Shown here: positions 1 to 5,401 of the stretch, one piece after another
Layout: every line of letters starts with the position of its first letter
Position numbering within the stretch: the stretch's first letter is position 1
Virus record (IMG/VR): IMGVR_UViG_3300037069_000459
Span: 1-23,818 of that record
Length of the DNA stretch: 23,818 bases
Strand: one strand, 5' to 3'
From: a virus
Position numbers and translations under genes: made by a program
Notes under the pieces: generated by a model
The model's database searches: none
Told to the model about the DNA's origin: nothing
The model's input: only the letters and a program-made list of their open reading frames with translations

Positions 1-489
1 GAGAACTGTCGCCATTGCCACGGTGACGGCCACCGCTATCAGCTGACCGACGCCGAGATGGCAAAGAAGCGGAAGGCATACGACAAGAACAAGCCACGGC
101 GAGGCGGACCAGCACGACGGGCCGATCCCGAGGTGTGGGACGAAGACGACGACTTCGATTACGAGGGCGGCGCCGGGTTCAACCGCTATCGGCCCCCGAA
201 CGTCGATTGCCCCGAGTGCGCGGGCGTTGGTGAGTCTGTCGTGGTCCCGCGCGATACGCGTCTGCTGTCGCCGGCGGCTCGTGCGCTGTACGCGGGCGTG
301 CGCGTGACGGCCACGGGCGGGTTCGAAATCAAGATGCGCGATCAGAACAAGGCGCTCGAAATGCTCGGGAAGCACCTCGGCATGTTCGTCGATCGCCAAG
401 CCCTGGTGAACGCCGACGGGACCGACAAAGAGTTCGCCCCGATCATGTTCGTGCCGGTCGAGGCCAAGCCGCGAGAGGACGGGGAATGA
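1..489 (+). CDS. Terminase small subunit, C-terminal part (5' end outside window)
   Basis: The frame is open from base 1, so the ATG at 58 is internal and the true start lies to the left. The visible 162 residues begin with ENCRHCHGDG, a CxxCxGxG zinc motif, and a second one, CPECAGVG, follows about 60 residues later. The end carries DQNKALEMLGKHLGMF, a C-terminal signature of phage small terminase subunits. This subunit recognises phage DNA and hands it to the ATPase/nuclease subunit for packaging. The N-terminal helix-turn-helix expected for the family would lie outside the window. The large subunit is about 9.5 kb downstream rather than adjacent. The identification rests on recalled similarity to zinc-containing phage small terminases. 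Confidence 0.8.
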   Translation, partial: ENCRHCHGDGHRYQLTDAEMAKKRKAYDKNKPRRGGPARRADPEVWDEDDDFDYEGGAGFNRYRPPNVDCPECAGVGESVVVPRDTRLLSPAARALYAGVRVTATGGFEIKMRDQNKALEMLGKHLGMFVDRQALVNADGTDKEFAPIMFVPVEAKPREDGE

Positions 490-752
490 TCACGAGACGG
501 CCGCCGACCGACGAACCGGCGCAGGTGGTCAATGCGCTCATCGAGATCATCGACGGCGCGGTCTATTCGATCCCGCCGGGACTCGGGTGGGTTAACGGCC
601 CTGATGGCGAAGTCTGGCGTCACACGTCGAGCGCGGGCAAGTTTTCCAGCCTGCGCCACGACTATGCGCACAACCGCGACACCGGCCGGTGCGCGGTGTG
701 CGACCGCGAAGATTTGAACCGCATTCACATCAGGGCGAGCGAGGATGTCTGA
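486..752 (+). CDS. Small phage protein of unknown function (88 aa)
   Basis: The start codon overlaps the stop of the small terminase gene in an ATGA junction, which suggests translational coupling. The product is soluble-looking, with no membrane segment. It has a CAVC pair near residues 74-77 and several histidines, so a small metal site is possible but unproven. I recognise no family. It is the first of six tiny overlapping plus-strand genes. Confidence 0.7.
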   Translation: MITRRPPTDEPAQVVNALIEIIDGAVYSIPPGLGWVNGPDGEVWRHTSSAGKFSSLRHDYAHNRDTGRCAVCDREDLNRIHIRASEDV

Positions 753-1026
753 CAAACCCGAGACGTGGACCGATGAGGCGACCGACGAAACGCTCGCTCG
801 TGTGTCCTTAAGTTCCTACGCTGACGACGCCCGGGCGTATGGCCTGGCGGCGGTTTACCCGAGATCGACAGAGTTCATACGAGGCCGCCGGTCACCCGAG
901 ATCATGCGCGAATATCAGTCGTCGCAGATGCGTCAGGGTGGCGCGAAAATCCTTTTCATGGGGCTGGACGTCGGCCGAGGTCCGCCGTCGGTCCATATCC
1001 ACATCGCCGACGACAGAGACGCGTAA
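745..1026 (+). CDS. Small phage protein of unknown function (93 aa)
   Basis: The ATG at 745 lies just inside the end of the preceding gene, which stops at 752. The product starts with an acidic N-terminus and ends in a histidine/aspartate-rich tail (VHIHIADDRDA). No domain is recognised. It is kept because the frame is open, overlaps its neighbours tidily and is followed immediately by the next start. Confidence 0.62.
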   Translation: MSDKPETWTDEATDETLARVSLSSYADDARAYGLAAVYPRSTEFIRGRRSPEIMREYQSSQMRQGGAKILFMGLDVGRGPPSVHIHIADDRDA

Positions 1027-1286
1027 TGCCCTGCGCGCCCATAACCCAACAGGGCCGCCCGGTCGGTTTCGCGTGCAGCCGGCCGATGCGCCAGCGATGC
1101 GCCTGCGGGAAACCTGGTGCGGTTCTGCTGTGCGATTGGAAGGTTCCCGAGAAGGCCACTGGCACATGCGACAAGCCGCTGTGTCCGAGCTGCACGACCA
1201 AGCCGTCGGCCGACAAGGATCTCTGCCCTGCGCACGCCGCGGCGTTCGAGGCGTGGCGGGTTCGGAAGTGCGAGGAAGCGGATTGA
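1026..1286 (+). CDS. Cysteine-rich small protein, probable zinc binder (86 aa)
   Basis: The ATG shares one base with the previous stop (TAATG). The product has about nine cysteines, including CACG near residue 25 and CPSC near residue 58, followed by C and H residues. This looks like a compact zinc-ribbon fold. The family is not recognised. Such proteins in phage early regions can bind nucleic acid or host proteins, but nothing here identifies a target. Confidence 0.68.
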   Translation: MPCAPITQQGRPVGFACSRPMRQRCACGKPGAVLLCDWKVPEKATGTCDKPLCPSCTTKPSADKDLCPAHAAAFEAWRVRKCEEAD

Positions 1287-1351
1287 TGGTCGTTCCCATC
1301 CCGTGGATTATGTCGGGCGCATACCTGCGCCGAAATCAGGAGACTCGAGAC

Positions 1352-1510
1352 GTGGAAACCAAACCCATCCCGCCGGCCGATCCCCTCATCGCCTACAAAG
1401 CCCGATCCGAGGCGGCGACCCAGGAACTCGAGTCCGCGCTCATGGCCGCCGTCCGAGCTGGTCTCGACGTCGCGCCGTACATCGCCCGCATTCGGGACCT
1501 GGCCCGATGA
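1352..1510 (+). CDS. Very small protein of unknown function (52 aa)
   Basis: The GTG at 1352 is preferred because AGGAGA at 1339-1344 sits about seven bases upstream as a ribosome binding site. A longer form from the ATG at 1286, overlapping the previous TGA, is open in the same frame and would give 74 aa. The C-terminal half is predicted helical (SEAATQELESALMAAVRAG). No family is recognised. Confidence 0.55.
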   Translation: METKPIPPADPLIAYKARSEAATQELESALMAAVRAGLDVAPYIARIRDLAR

Positions 1511-1746
1511 GCGAGCCTCCCGAATTCGTCCTCCGCGAAATGCTCGGTGACACCCTGGCGAACAAGCTGGTCGAAGCGCGCACCCGCACGGGCGACGCGT
1601 CGATCATGTGCCGGATCGGCGACAGCCCTGACGACAGCCCTGACGTTTGGATGCCCGGCCTGGCCTCGATTGAGCGAGCCGGCGTGCCGACGGTGTACGG
1701 GCTGTCGGGCGAGGAAGCCGCGGCGCAACTGGACGCCCTGGCGTGA
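1507..1746 (+). CDS. Small phage protein of unknown function (79 aa)
   Basis: It starts with ATG overlapping the previous TGA (ATGA). It has no cysteine pair or membrane segment, and a short DSPDDSPDVW stretch with a repeated SPD motif in the middle. The C-terminus is predicted helical. The function is unknown; it is supported by coupling to both neighbours. Confidence 0.6.
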   Translation: MSEPPEFVLREMLGDTLANKLVEARTRTGDASIMCRIGDSPDDSPDVWMPGLASIERAGVPTVYGLSGEEAAAQLDALA

Positions 1747-1928
1747 CCACCATTACCCCGTTCCACGTCCTGCGCCCTGTGGTGCGCGACGCGGTTCGGG
1801 GGGCGAAATTCCAGTGCGACAGATGCGGGCCGACGAACCACGTGATCGAAGGGCCGGCGGGGCTCCTGTGCTGTGCGTGCGAGCCCACCAAGGCCCGCGA
1901 ACTCGCTCGGCCGGTCTTGTCGTCTTAG
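1743..1928 (+). CDS. Small zinc-ribbon-like protein (61 aa)
   Basis: A GTG start overlaps the preceding TGA (GTGA). The product has a CDRC pair near residue 25 and a CCAC pair near residue 43, spaced as in a four-cysteine zinc ribbon. It is the last gene of the plus-strand run, and I see no intrinsic terminator with a plus-strand T tract directly after it. The function is unknown. Confidence 0.62.
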   Translation: MTTITPFHVLRPVVRDAVRGAKFQCDRCGPTNHVIEGPAGLLCCACEPTKARELARPVLSS

Positions 1929-1993
1929 ACGGATACCCTGCGCAAGGCGTTCCACAGGGGCGCGCACTCGGCGGCTACACGCGGACCCCATCA

Positions 1994-2027
1994 CGAAAAA
2001 CGGCCCCTAGATCGCTCTAGGGGCCGT
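1994..2027 (-). terminator. Intrinsic terminator of the leftward operon
   Basis: A perfect 12-bp stem (2000-2011 with 2016-2027) encloses a TCGC loop. Read on the minus strand, the stem is followed directly by TTTTT (1996-2000), so polarity fits the leftward genes that end at 2172. The stem could also slow plus-strand transcription arriving from 1928. Between this stem and 2171 I see no gene, only two weak hairpins at 2115-2136 and 2136-2149. Confidence 0.85.
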
Positions 2028-2171
2028 GTGAGTCGAGGGTGTTAAGGGAAGTTCCAAACGGGTAGTTCGAGGTGGGTGGTCCGAGGCGGTTACATGGCTG
2101 GTCCCCCTACTGTGCAGCGTCCCTTGGTCGACGCTGACGGTACGCCGTCGGGCGAGTCCGTCAAGGCCCGC

Positions 2172-2339
2172 TCAGCGCTCGATCCCGCAGATGTCCATGC
2201 GCCCGCCGGTTGACCACGCTGCGCCCTGACGACATTCCGCGACCTGTTCAGTCACGGCGATATGGTGGGCGAACGCTAGGAAAGCGAACACGGTCAGCAC
2301 GACCGCGAGGCCGAACGTGGTGAGGATGTCGCGGGCCAT
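2172..2339 (-). CDS. Small single-pass membrane protein (55 aa)
   Basis: The ATG at 2339 is two bases past the TGA of the upstream gene (TGA-G-ATG), so translation is probably coupled. The product has a short charged N-terminus (MARD), then one hydrophobic segment at about residues 5-29, then a short tail with two cysteines. This suggests an inner-membrane protein with a small soluble tail. Size and topology resemble small lysis or membrane proteins, but no lysis gene is recognised next to it. It is the last gene before the operon terminator. Confidence 0.6.
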   Translation of the reverse strand: MARDILTTFGLAVVLTVFAFLAFAHHIAVTEQVAECRQGAAWSTGGRMDICGIER

Positions 2340-2340
2340 C

Positions 2341-2622
2341 TCAGACCCGCGCGCTGCGCAGGGCGTCAGCCAGTTCGTCGGGCGTGTTCGCGTCCTCGGC
2401 CAGACGCGCGATCTCGGCCATCCGCTCGGCGTACGTCCCGGCGTTCTTGACCCGCATGAAGTTGTCGAAGGCGCCGAACACGGTGTGCAGGTCGGGCGTC
2501 GGGATGGTCCCGCTCGCCTTGGTCCCGTAACGGCCTTGCGTGAGGGTGACGTAAACCTTCGGGGCGAAGGTGACGCGAGCGCTGATGTAATCGTGCTGCG
2601 TGTTGATCTTGGCGACGGTCAT
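2341..2622 (-). CDS. Phage protein of unknown function (93 aa)
   Basis: The ATG at 2622 is preceded by AAGGAA. The N-terminal half looks beta-rich (FAPKVYVTLTQGRYGTKASG) and the C-terminal half helical and acidic (YAERMAEIARLAEDANTPDELADAL). There are no catalytic motifs. It sits in a leftward operon of small, probably early genes. The function is unknown. Confidence 0.75.
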   Translation of the reverse strand: MTVAKINTQHDYISARVTFAPKVYVTLTQGRYGTKASGTIPTPDLHTVFGAFDNFMRVKNAGTYAERMAEIARLAEDANTPDELADALRSARV

Positions 2623-2650
2623 TGGCTGAGTTCCTTGTGCGTGAGGGGTT

Positions 2651-2683
2651 GGGCGTCGAGACGATCCCGACGCCCGTGCGGGC
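2651..2683 (-). other. Intergenic stem-loops within the leftward operon
   Basis: Between the stop at 2684 and the start at 2622 lies an 8-bp stem (2651-2658 with 2668-2675). It overlaps a GCCCGTGCGGGC palindrome (2672-2683). No T tract follows on the minus strand, so it may be an RNA-stability or attenuating structure rather than a full terminator. The palindrome plus two flanking bases recurs at 14400-14413. Confidence 0.4.
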
Positions 2684-3136
2684 TTAGCCGAACTTGGGCG
2701 GCGCGACTTCGCGGCTGAGCAGGTTGTCGACCTCGGCGAGGCGGGCCGGGGTGTGCGCCTTGGTCGGGAACATGAGGCGAATGCCCGCGTCGTCGGTGAT
2801 GTACGCCTTGCCGTTCCATTCGAACTTCCAGGGCTTGGAGCGCTTCGAAGCGTCGTAGCCCGTCACCGTCGCGCCCTTGCGCTGCGGGTGGGTCGAGGGC
2901 TGGCTGATGTCCACGCTCATCATGTCGGCGAACTGATTGGCCCACTTCATGTCTTGGTCGGCCTTGGCGGCGGTGATCTCGGCTTTGACCTGAATGGTGC
3001 AGGTCGCGAAATCGTACTTGATGTTGCCCGTCCGCAGCGCGATCCCGTGCTTCGTGGCGACGGTGGCGAGGGCGGCGTCGATGTCGGCGCGCAGGGCCAG
3101 AAGGGCGGCGCGGTCTTCGAAGGTCGAGATAGTCAT
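2684..3136 (-). CDS. Phage protein of unknown function (150 aa)
   Basis: The ATG at 3136 has AGGGA upstream. The N-terminus is helical (FEDRAALLALRADIDAALATVATKHG), followed by beta-like segments and a middle with KGATVTGYDASKRSKPWKFEWNGKAY. Proteins with this arrangement occur in phage early regions without a known role. There is no membrane segment or nuclease motif. It is the largest gene of the leftward operon. Confidence 0.78.
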   Translation of the reverse strand: MTISTFEDRAALLALRADIDAALATVATKHGIALRTGNIKYDFATCTIQVKAEITAAKADQDMKWANQFADMMSVDISQPSTHPQRKGATVTGYDASKRSKPWKFEWNGKAYITDDAGIRLMFPTKAHTPARLAEVDNLLSREVAPPKFG

Positions 3137-3148
3137 GATCGGGTTTCC

Positions 3149-3319
3149 CTAGGCTTGCTTGATGGTGGTGATCGTGTGGCGGATCGACCGGGTGCGGTAG
3201 AACTGACGGCGCGCGTCGGCCTCATCGGCGGCGGTCACAGTCGCGGTCATTTCGACCACTTGCGAACTGCGGGGGCGCTTGCCGAGGTAGGTGACGCGGT
3301 AGGTCTTGAGGTCTTGCAT
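3149..3319 (-). CDS. Very small protein of unknown function (56 aa)
   Basis: The ATG at 3319 is chosen over an upstream in-frame ATG at 3373. AAGGAA lies just upstream of 3319, and the extension would translate promoter DNA: its first residues MLWLFRLAI are the translated repeat, as also happens before the 3867 gene. The product begins MQDLKTYRVTYLGKR and is basic. It is the first gene behind the promoter at 3345-3373. The function is unknown. Confidence 0.7.
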   Translation of the reverse strand: MQDLKTYRVTYLGKRPRSSQVVEMTATVTAADEADARRQFYRTRSIRHTITTIKQA

Positions 3320-3344
3320 CGGGGTCGTTCCTTCTGACCCACTC

Positions 3345-3373
3345 AAAATAGCCAAACGAAATAGCCAAAGCAA
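3345..3373 (-). promoter_or_regulatory. Promoter P1, repeat-embedded, internal to the leftward operon
   Basis: On the minus strand, TTGCTT (3373-3368) is followed after exactly 17 bases by TATTTT (3350-3345). The -10 box is the end of a TGGCTATTTT repeat, and a second TGGCTATTT copy fills the part of the spacer next to the -35 box. The predicted start is near 3338, giving a leader of about 19 bases to the ATG at 3319. The same 29 bases recur exactly at 3893-3921. Confidence 0.8.
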
Positions 3374-3391
3374 GCACTATTTTGGCTATTT
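3346..3391. repeat. Operator-like repeat cluster A (AAATAGCCA x3)
   Basis: Exact copies of AAATAGCCA lie at 3346-3354 and 3359-3367, thirteen bases apart. An inverted copy, TGGCTATTT, lies at 3383-3391. The two direct copies overlie promoter P1 and the inverted copy lies just upstream of its -35 box. This arrangement suits a repressor or activator that binds repeated half-sites. The inverted copy overlaps the stop codon of the upstream gene (3386-3388). Confidence 0.8.
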
Positions 3392-3616
3392 CTGGCGAGC
3401 GGGGTGGCTGTATGCGCCGATGCGCGTGTCAATGATCATGCTGGCGGTACGCTCGCACGGGCCGCCGATGTAGTAGAGGCCAGCCGCCAGGGGTTCGCGG
3501 TGCAGGGTTCCGTCACGGCGAGCGGTGGCGAGATATCCCGCCACCGACGATCGCCGGAACTCGGTCCACCTATTCGGCGAGACGCGAGGCAGGCACACGG
3601 CGGGATTCACCCTCAC
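3386..3616 (-). CDS. Small protein of unknown function (76 aa)
   Basis: A GTG at 3616 shares one base with the TAG of the preceding gene (TAGTG), which indicates coupling; a second in-frame GTG at 3610 is possible. A much longer open frame continues upstream to 4180, but it runs antisense through other genes and is not used. The product contains WTEFRRSSVAGYLATARRDG and GLYYIGGPCER and looks like a small folded domain. No family is recognised. Its end lies inside repeat cluster A. Confidence 0.55.
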   Translation of the reverse strand: MRVNPAVCLPRVSPNRWTEFRRSSVAGYLATARRDGTLHREPLAAGLYYIGGPCERTASMIIDTRIGAYSHPARQK

Positions 3617-3867
3617 TAGCGAACCTCCAATTCGTCGATGTCGCCCGCGAACTGGTAGGTCGCCAGGAACCTCTTCGGCTTGAAGCCCGCCGCAGCGAAC
3701 TCGCCGTATCCGTTCCACCCATCGACCTCGCTGTTCGGGTTGCGGGGATCGGTGCGCGTGAACTTGTGGCGCGCGGCCCGATGCCAAACGATGGTTGCGT
3801 CGGGGGCTTGCTTGCGGATCAGACGTTCCGCCGCCGCCCTGAATTCTTTGACCGTCTTGAACCGCAT
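3616..3867 (-). CDS. Phage protein of unknown function (83 aa)
   Basis: The ATG at 3867 has AGGAG eight bases upstream. An in-frame start at 3921 would only translate promoter sequence and is rejected. The N-terminus is helical (VKEFRAAAERLIRKQAPDA), and a central region has conserved-looking DGWNGYGEF. It is the first gene of the leftward operon, directly behind P2. The function is unknown. Confidence 0.72.
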   Translation of the reverse strand: MRFKTVKEFRAAAERLIRKQAPDATIVWHRAARHKFTRTDPRNPNSEVDGWNGYGEFAAAGFKPKRFLATYQFAGDIDELEVR

Positions 3868-3892
3868 GTCGCTCGCTCCTGTTGACCTCTCG

Positions 3893-3921
3893 AAAATAGC
3901 CAAACGAAATAGCCAAAGCAA
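3893..3921 (-). promoter_or_regulatory. Promoter P2, repeat-embedded, start of the leftward operon
   Basis: The layout is the same as P1: TTGCTT (3921-3916), 17 bases, TATTTT (3898-3893), with TGGCTATTT copies in the spacer and over the -10 box. The 29 bases are identical to 3345-3373. The predicted start is near 3886, again about 19 bases before the start codon. It diverges from P4. Confidence 0.82.
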
Positions 3922-3966
3922 CCCACAAAATAGCCATTGACGAAAATAGCCATCCCGTGGCTATTC
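3894..3966. repeat. Operator-like repeat cluster B between divergent promoters
   Basis: Exact AAATAGCCA copies begin at 3894, 3907, 3928 and 3944. An inverted near copy, TGGCTATTC, lies at 3958-3966. This is the densest cluster in the window and covers both P2 and P4. Direct and inverted half-sites at uneven spacing are known for ribbon-helix-helix regulators such as the omega/ParG type. The adjacent gene encodes such a protein. Confidence 0.82.
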
Positions 3967-3967
3967 T
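3937..3967 (+). promoter_or_regulatory. Promoter P4 of the ribbon-helix-helix gene, predicted leaderless start
   Basis: TTGACG (3937-3942) is followed by TATTCT (3962-3967) with a long 19-base spacer, or by CTATTC with 18. Counting seven bases from the -10 end puts +1 at or next to 3974, the A of the gene's ATG. No Shine-Dalgarno sequence is visible before that ATG. Two repeat copies lie in the spacer and over the -10 box. Confidence 0.65.
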
Positions 3968-3973
3968 GCTCGG

Positions 3974-4183
3974 ATGAAACAGAACCCGAAATCGGCTCAG
4001 CCGAACGCCTACGGGCTGCACCAGGTCGCGACGCGCCTGACGCCCGAGAGATATCAAGCCCTGCAGCGGATCATGACCAGGCGCGGCCTGCGCTCGCTGA
4101 ACGCAGCTGTCGGCCAGCTCATCGACGACACCGACGCGCGTGACGCTCGGTACGCCGATCCTGAGACGGTGGCGCCGCAATGA
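3974..4183 (+). CDS. Ribbon-helix-helix transcription regulator (69 aa)
   Basis: Residues 16-22 (HQVATRL) fit the DNA-contacting beta strand of Arc/CopG-type proteins. Residues 24-37 (PERYQALQRIMTRR) fit the first helix and 41-54 (SLNAAVGQLIDDTD) the second, with the usual turn at G38-L39. Such proteins dimerise and insert a two-stranded ribbon into the major groove at short repeated sites. The gene starts directly behind repeat cluster B, so I infer that it binds the TGGCTATTT sites, controls its own promoter and the divergent operon, and probably acts at the other clusters. Its ATG coincides with the predicted transcription start. The DNA target is inferred, not shown. Confidence 0.72.
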   Translation: MKQNPKSAQPNAYGLHQVATRLTPERYQALQRIMTRRGLRSLNAAVGQLIDDTDARDARYADPETVAPQ

Positions 4184-4374
4184 GCCGCCGGGGCTTCAAG
4201 GCCGCCGTCGTCAAGCTGCGGCCTGCGGCGGTCTGCACGTGCGAGGAATGGAACGGCGGCACGGTGTTCATCGTCAGGCATGGCGGCGCAGAACTAGGGC
4301 GCGACGCGTGGTCAGCGCGTGAGGCGTGGCGTCAGGCGTTGCTTGGCATCTACGGAGCCCCGACCGGCAAGTGA
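4180..4374 (+). CDS. Small protein of unknown function (64 aa)
   Basis: The ATG overlaps the regulator's stop (ATGA), so the two are probably co-translated. The product has a basic N-terminus (MSRRGFKAAVVKLR), a CTC pair near residue 19 and a helical segment AWSAREAWRQALLGIYG. No family is recognised. Confidence 0.65.
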   Translation: MSRRGFKAAVVKLRPAAVCTCEEWNGGTVFIVRHGGAELGRDAWSAREAWRQALLGIYGAPTGK

Positions 4375-4805
4375 CCATTCGGTTCACCATCGAGCGAAAC
4401 CCGTTCCTCGAACGCCTCGTGCTGGCGGGGAACGGGCGCTGTTGCTGCTGTGCGCGTGAGTTCACGGGCCGGTCGGCTACTGGCGCGGCCAATGGAGATC
4501 CCACCGTCGAACATGTGATCCCGCAGAACCCGCAGTCGAAAGACCTCGCGCGAATGAGGGATTTACGCAGGCTGATCATGTTTCCCGGCGTAGTGCAGGG
4601 CGTGAAGGCCGCGGCTCACGCGTCATGCAATCGGCGCAAGGGCAACCGCGCACCCACCGGCTGCGAACTCGTGTTCTTGATGGCCGTGAACGCGCGCCTG
4701 ACGCCGGCGCGAGAGATGCAGTCGCCGTATTCGAACAAGGCCGCAAGGCGACGCGCGTACAAGATCAGGAAGCGAGCCAGGGCGCAGGAGGCGGCGAACG
4801 CATGA
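4371..4805 (+). CDS. HNH endonuclease (144 aa)
   Basis: A GTG start overlaps the previous TGA (GTGA); an earlier in-frame GTG at 4326 is less likely because it lies deep in the preceding gene. Residues 24-27 are four consecutive cysteines, E47-H48 give the first HNH histidine in VEHVIP, and H83, C86, N87 and K90 form HxxCNxxKGN, the end of the beta-beta-alpha metal motif. The cysteines probably hold a structural zinc. HNH enzymes of this size in phages cut DNA, often helping packaging or acting as free-standing homing nucleases. The distant terminase genes leave both options open. The C-terminus is strongly basic (RRRAYKIRKRARAQ). Confidence 0.85.
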   Translation: MTIRFTIERNPFLERLVLAGNGRCCCCAREFTGRSATGAANGDPTVEHVIPQNPQSKDLARMRDLRRLIMFPGVVQGVKAAAHASCNRRKGNRAPTGCELVFLMAVNARLTPAREMQSPYSNKAARRRAYKIRKRARAQEAANA

Positions 4806-4927
4806 AATACGAGATCCTCAAGGGCTCGGACGGCCGACGTTGGGGCCGCGTGATGGGCTCGGGCCTGGTGGCCGAATTGCGCGCGGGAGATCCGCCGCCG
4901 AAACCGAAGAAAGGGAAGGCGAAGTGA
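4802..4927 (+). CDS. Very small basic-tailed protein (41 aa)
   Basis: It starts ATG overlapping the HNH stop (ATGA). The product ends in a proline/lysine tail (PPPKPKKGKAK) that could bind nucleic acid. It is too short for family recognition and is supported mainly by tight coupling on both sides. Confidence 0.5.
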   Translation: MKYEILKGSDGRRWGRVMGSGLVAELRAGDPPPKPKKGKAK

Positions 4928-5151
4928 TGGCGATACCGCACCCGAAATGGACCTATGCGCAGGGGCCAAGTCCCGAAACCATCGAACAGAAACGACAGAT
5001 GGCGGCTGCGTTCAGGAATTCGCAGGCCGTGAACGGCATGGCGCGAAATCGACGCGCCGGGACCGAGGGCCGACCGCGTCATTTCGCGCCTGAGCCGCAT
5101 CCTAGAAAAATAGCCATTGCGTTTGGCTATTTGTTTGGCTATTTACGGTGA
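4927..5151 (+). CDS. Small protein whose end overlaps operator cluster C (74 aa)
   Basis: The ATG shares one base with the previous stop (TGATG). The product is polar and basic (EQKRQMAAAFRNSQAVNGMARNRR). Its last 15 or so codons run through the repeat/promoter DNA, giving an atypical end (IAIAFGYLFGYLR). The functional protein may have been shorter before the promoter arrived. No family is recognised. Confidence 0.55.
   Translation: MAIPHPKWTYAQGPSPETIEQKRQMAAAFRNSQAVNGMARNRRAGTEGRPRHFAPEPHPRKIAIAFGYLFGYLR
5108..5144. repeat. Operator-like repeat cluster C
   Basis: AAATAGCCA lies at 5108-5116, with inverted copies at 5124-5132 and 5136-5144, twelve bases apart. The 13 bases AAAATAGCCATTG at 5107-5119 are identical to 3927-3939 in cluster B. 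The copies overlie promoter P3. Confidence 0.8.
5117..5145 (+). promoter_or_regulatory. Promoter P3 of the esterase operon, repeat-embedded
   Basis: TTGCGT (5117-5122), 17 bases, TATTTA (5140-5145). As in P1 and P2, the -10 box is the tail of a TGGCTATTT repeat and another copy fills the spacer. The predicted start is near 5152, about 21 bases before the GTG at 5173. This places the genes 5173-6311 under the same control as the leftward operon. Confidence 0.78.
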
Positions 5152-5172
5152 CAGCAACACCGGAGACGAGCC

Positions 5173-5400
5173 GTGACCACCTGGACCAAGAACCAAAACG
5201 GCTTCAAGGACTCGTCCGAGATGTTCCGCACGGTCAAAGGCCAGCGTTTCGTTCAGTGGGCTATTTGGGCGAGCGACGAACGCGTCGCCGCCTACCGCGC
5301 CGCCGGGCTGCGGGTTCGTCGGTTCGTCGGCGAGCTGTTCATTCACACCGACGATCAGAAGGCGGCGGCCGAGATCGACACTCAACGAGGCGAAAACTGA
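5173..5400 (+). CDS. Small protein of unknown function (75 aa)
   Basis: The GTG start has GGAGA about eight bases upstream. The product contains AIWASDERVAAYRAAGLRVRRFVGELFIHTDD, a beta-alpha-beta-like pattern, but no recognised family. It is the first gene behind P3 and is one base from the esterase gene. The coding sequence contains an imperfect operator copy (GGGCTATTT at 5258-5266), probably by chance. Confidence 0.7.
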   Translation: MTTWTKNQNGFKDSSEMFRTVKGQRFVQWAIWASDERVAAYRAAGLRVRRFVGELFIHTDDQKAAAEIDTQRGEN

Positions 5401-5401
5401 C

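Noticed and set aside
58-489. Complete small gene starting at the ATG at 58
   Set aside because: The frame is open to base 1 and the upstream residues carry the first half of a paired zinc motif, so the gene is cut by the window edge.
3868-3921. N-terminal extension MLWLFRLAI of the 3867 gene (and the same before the 3319 gene)
   Set aside because: It is the translation of the duplicated promoter. Good ribosome binding sites point to the downstream ATGs.
3346-3966. CRISPR array or replication-origin iterons
   Set aside because: The 9-mers are too short and unevenly spaced for CRISPR. They coincide with promoter boxes at separate loci, which fits operators better than an origin, though an origin is not fully excluded for cluster B.
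3386-4180. Long minus-strand open frame of 264 codons
   Set aside because: It runs antisense to the regulator and overlaps the 3616-3867 gene. Only its last 76 codons, from 3616, are kept.
5258-5266. Imperfect operator copy GGGCTATTT inside the 5173 gene
   Set aside because: One mismatch, inside coding sequence and not aligned with promoter boxes; probably chance.
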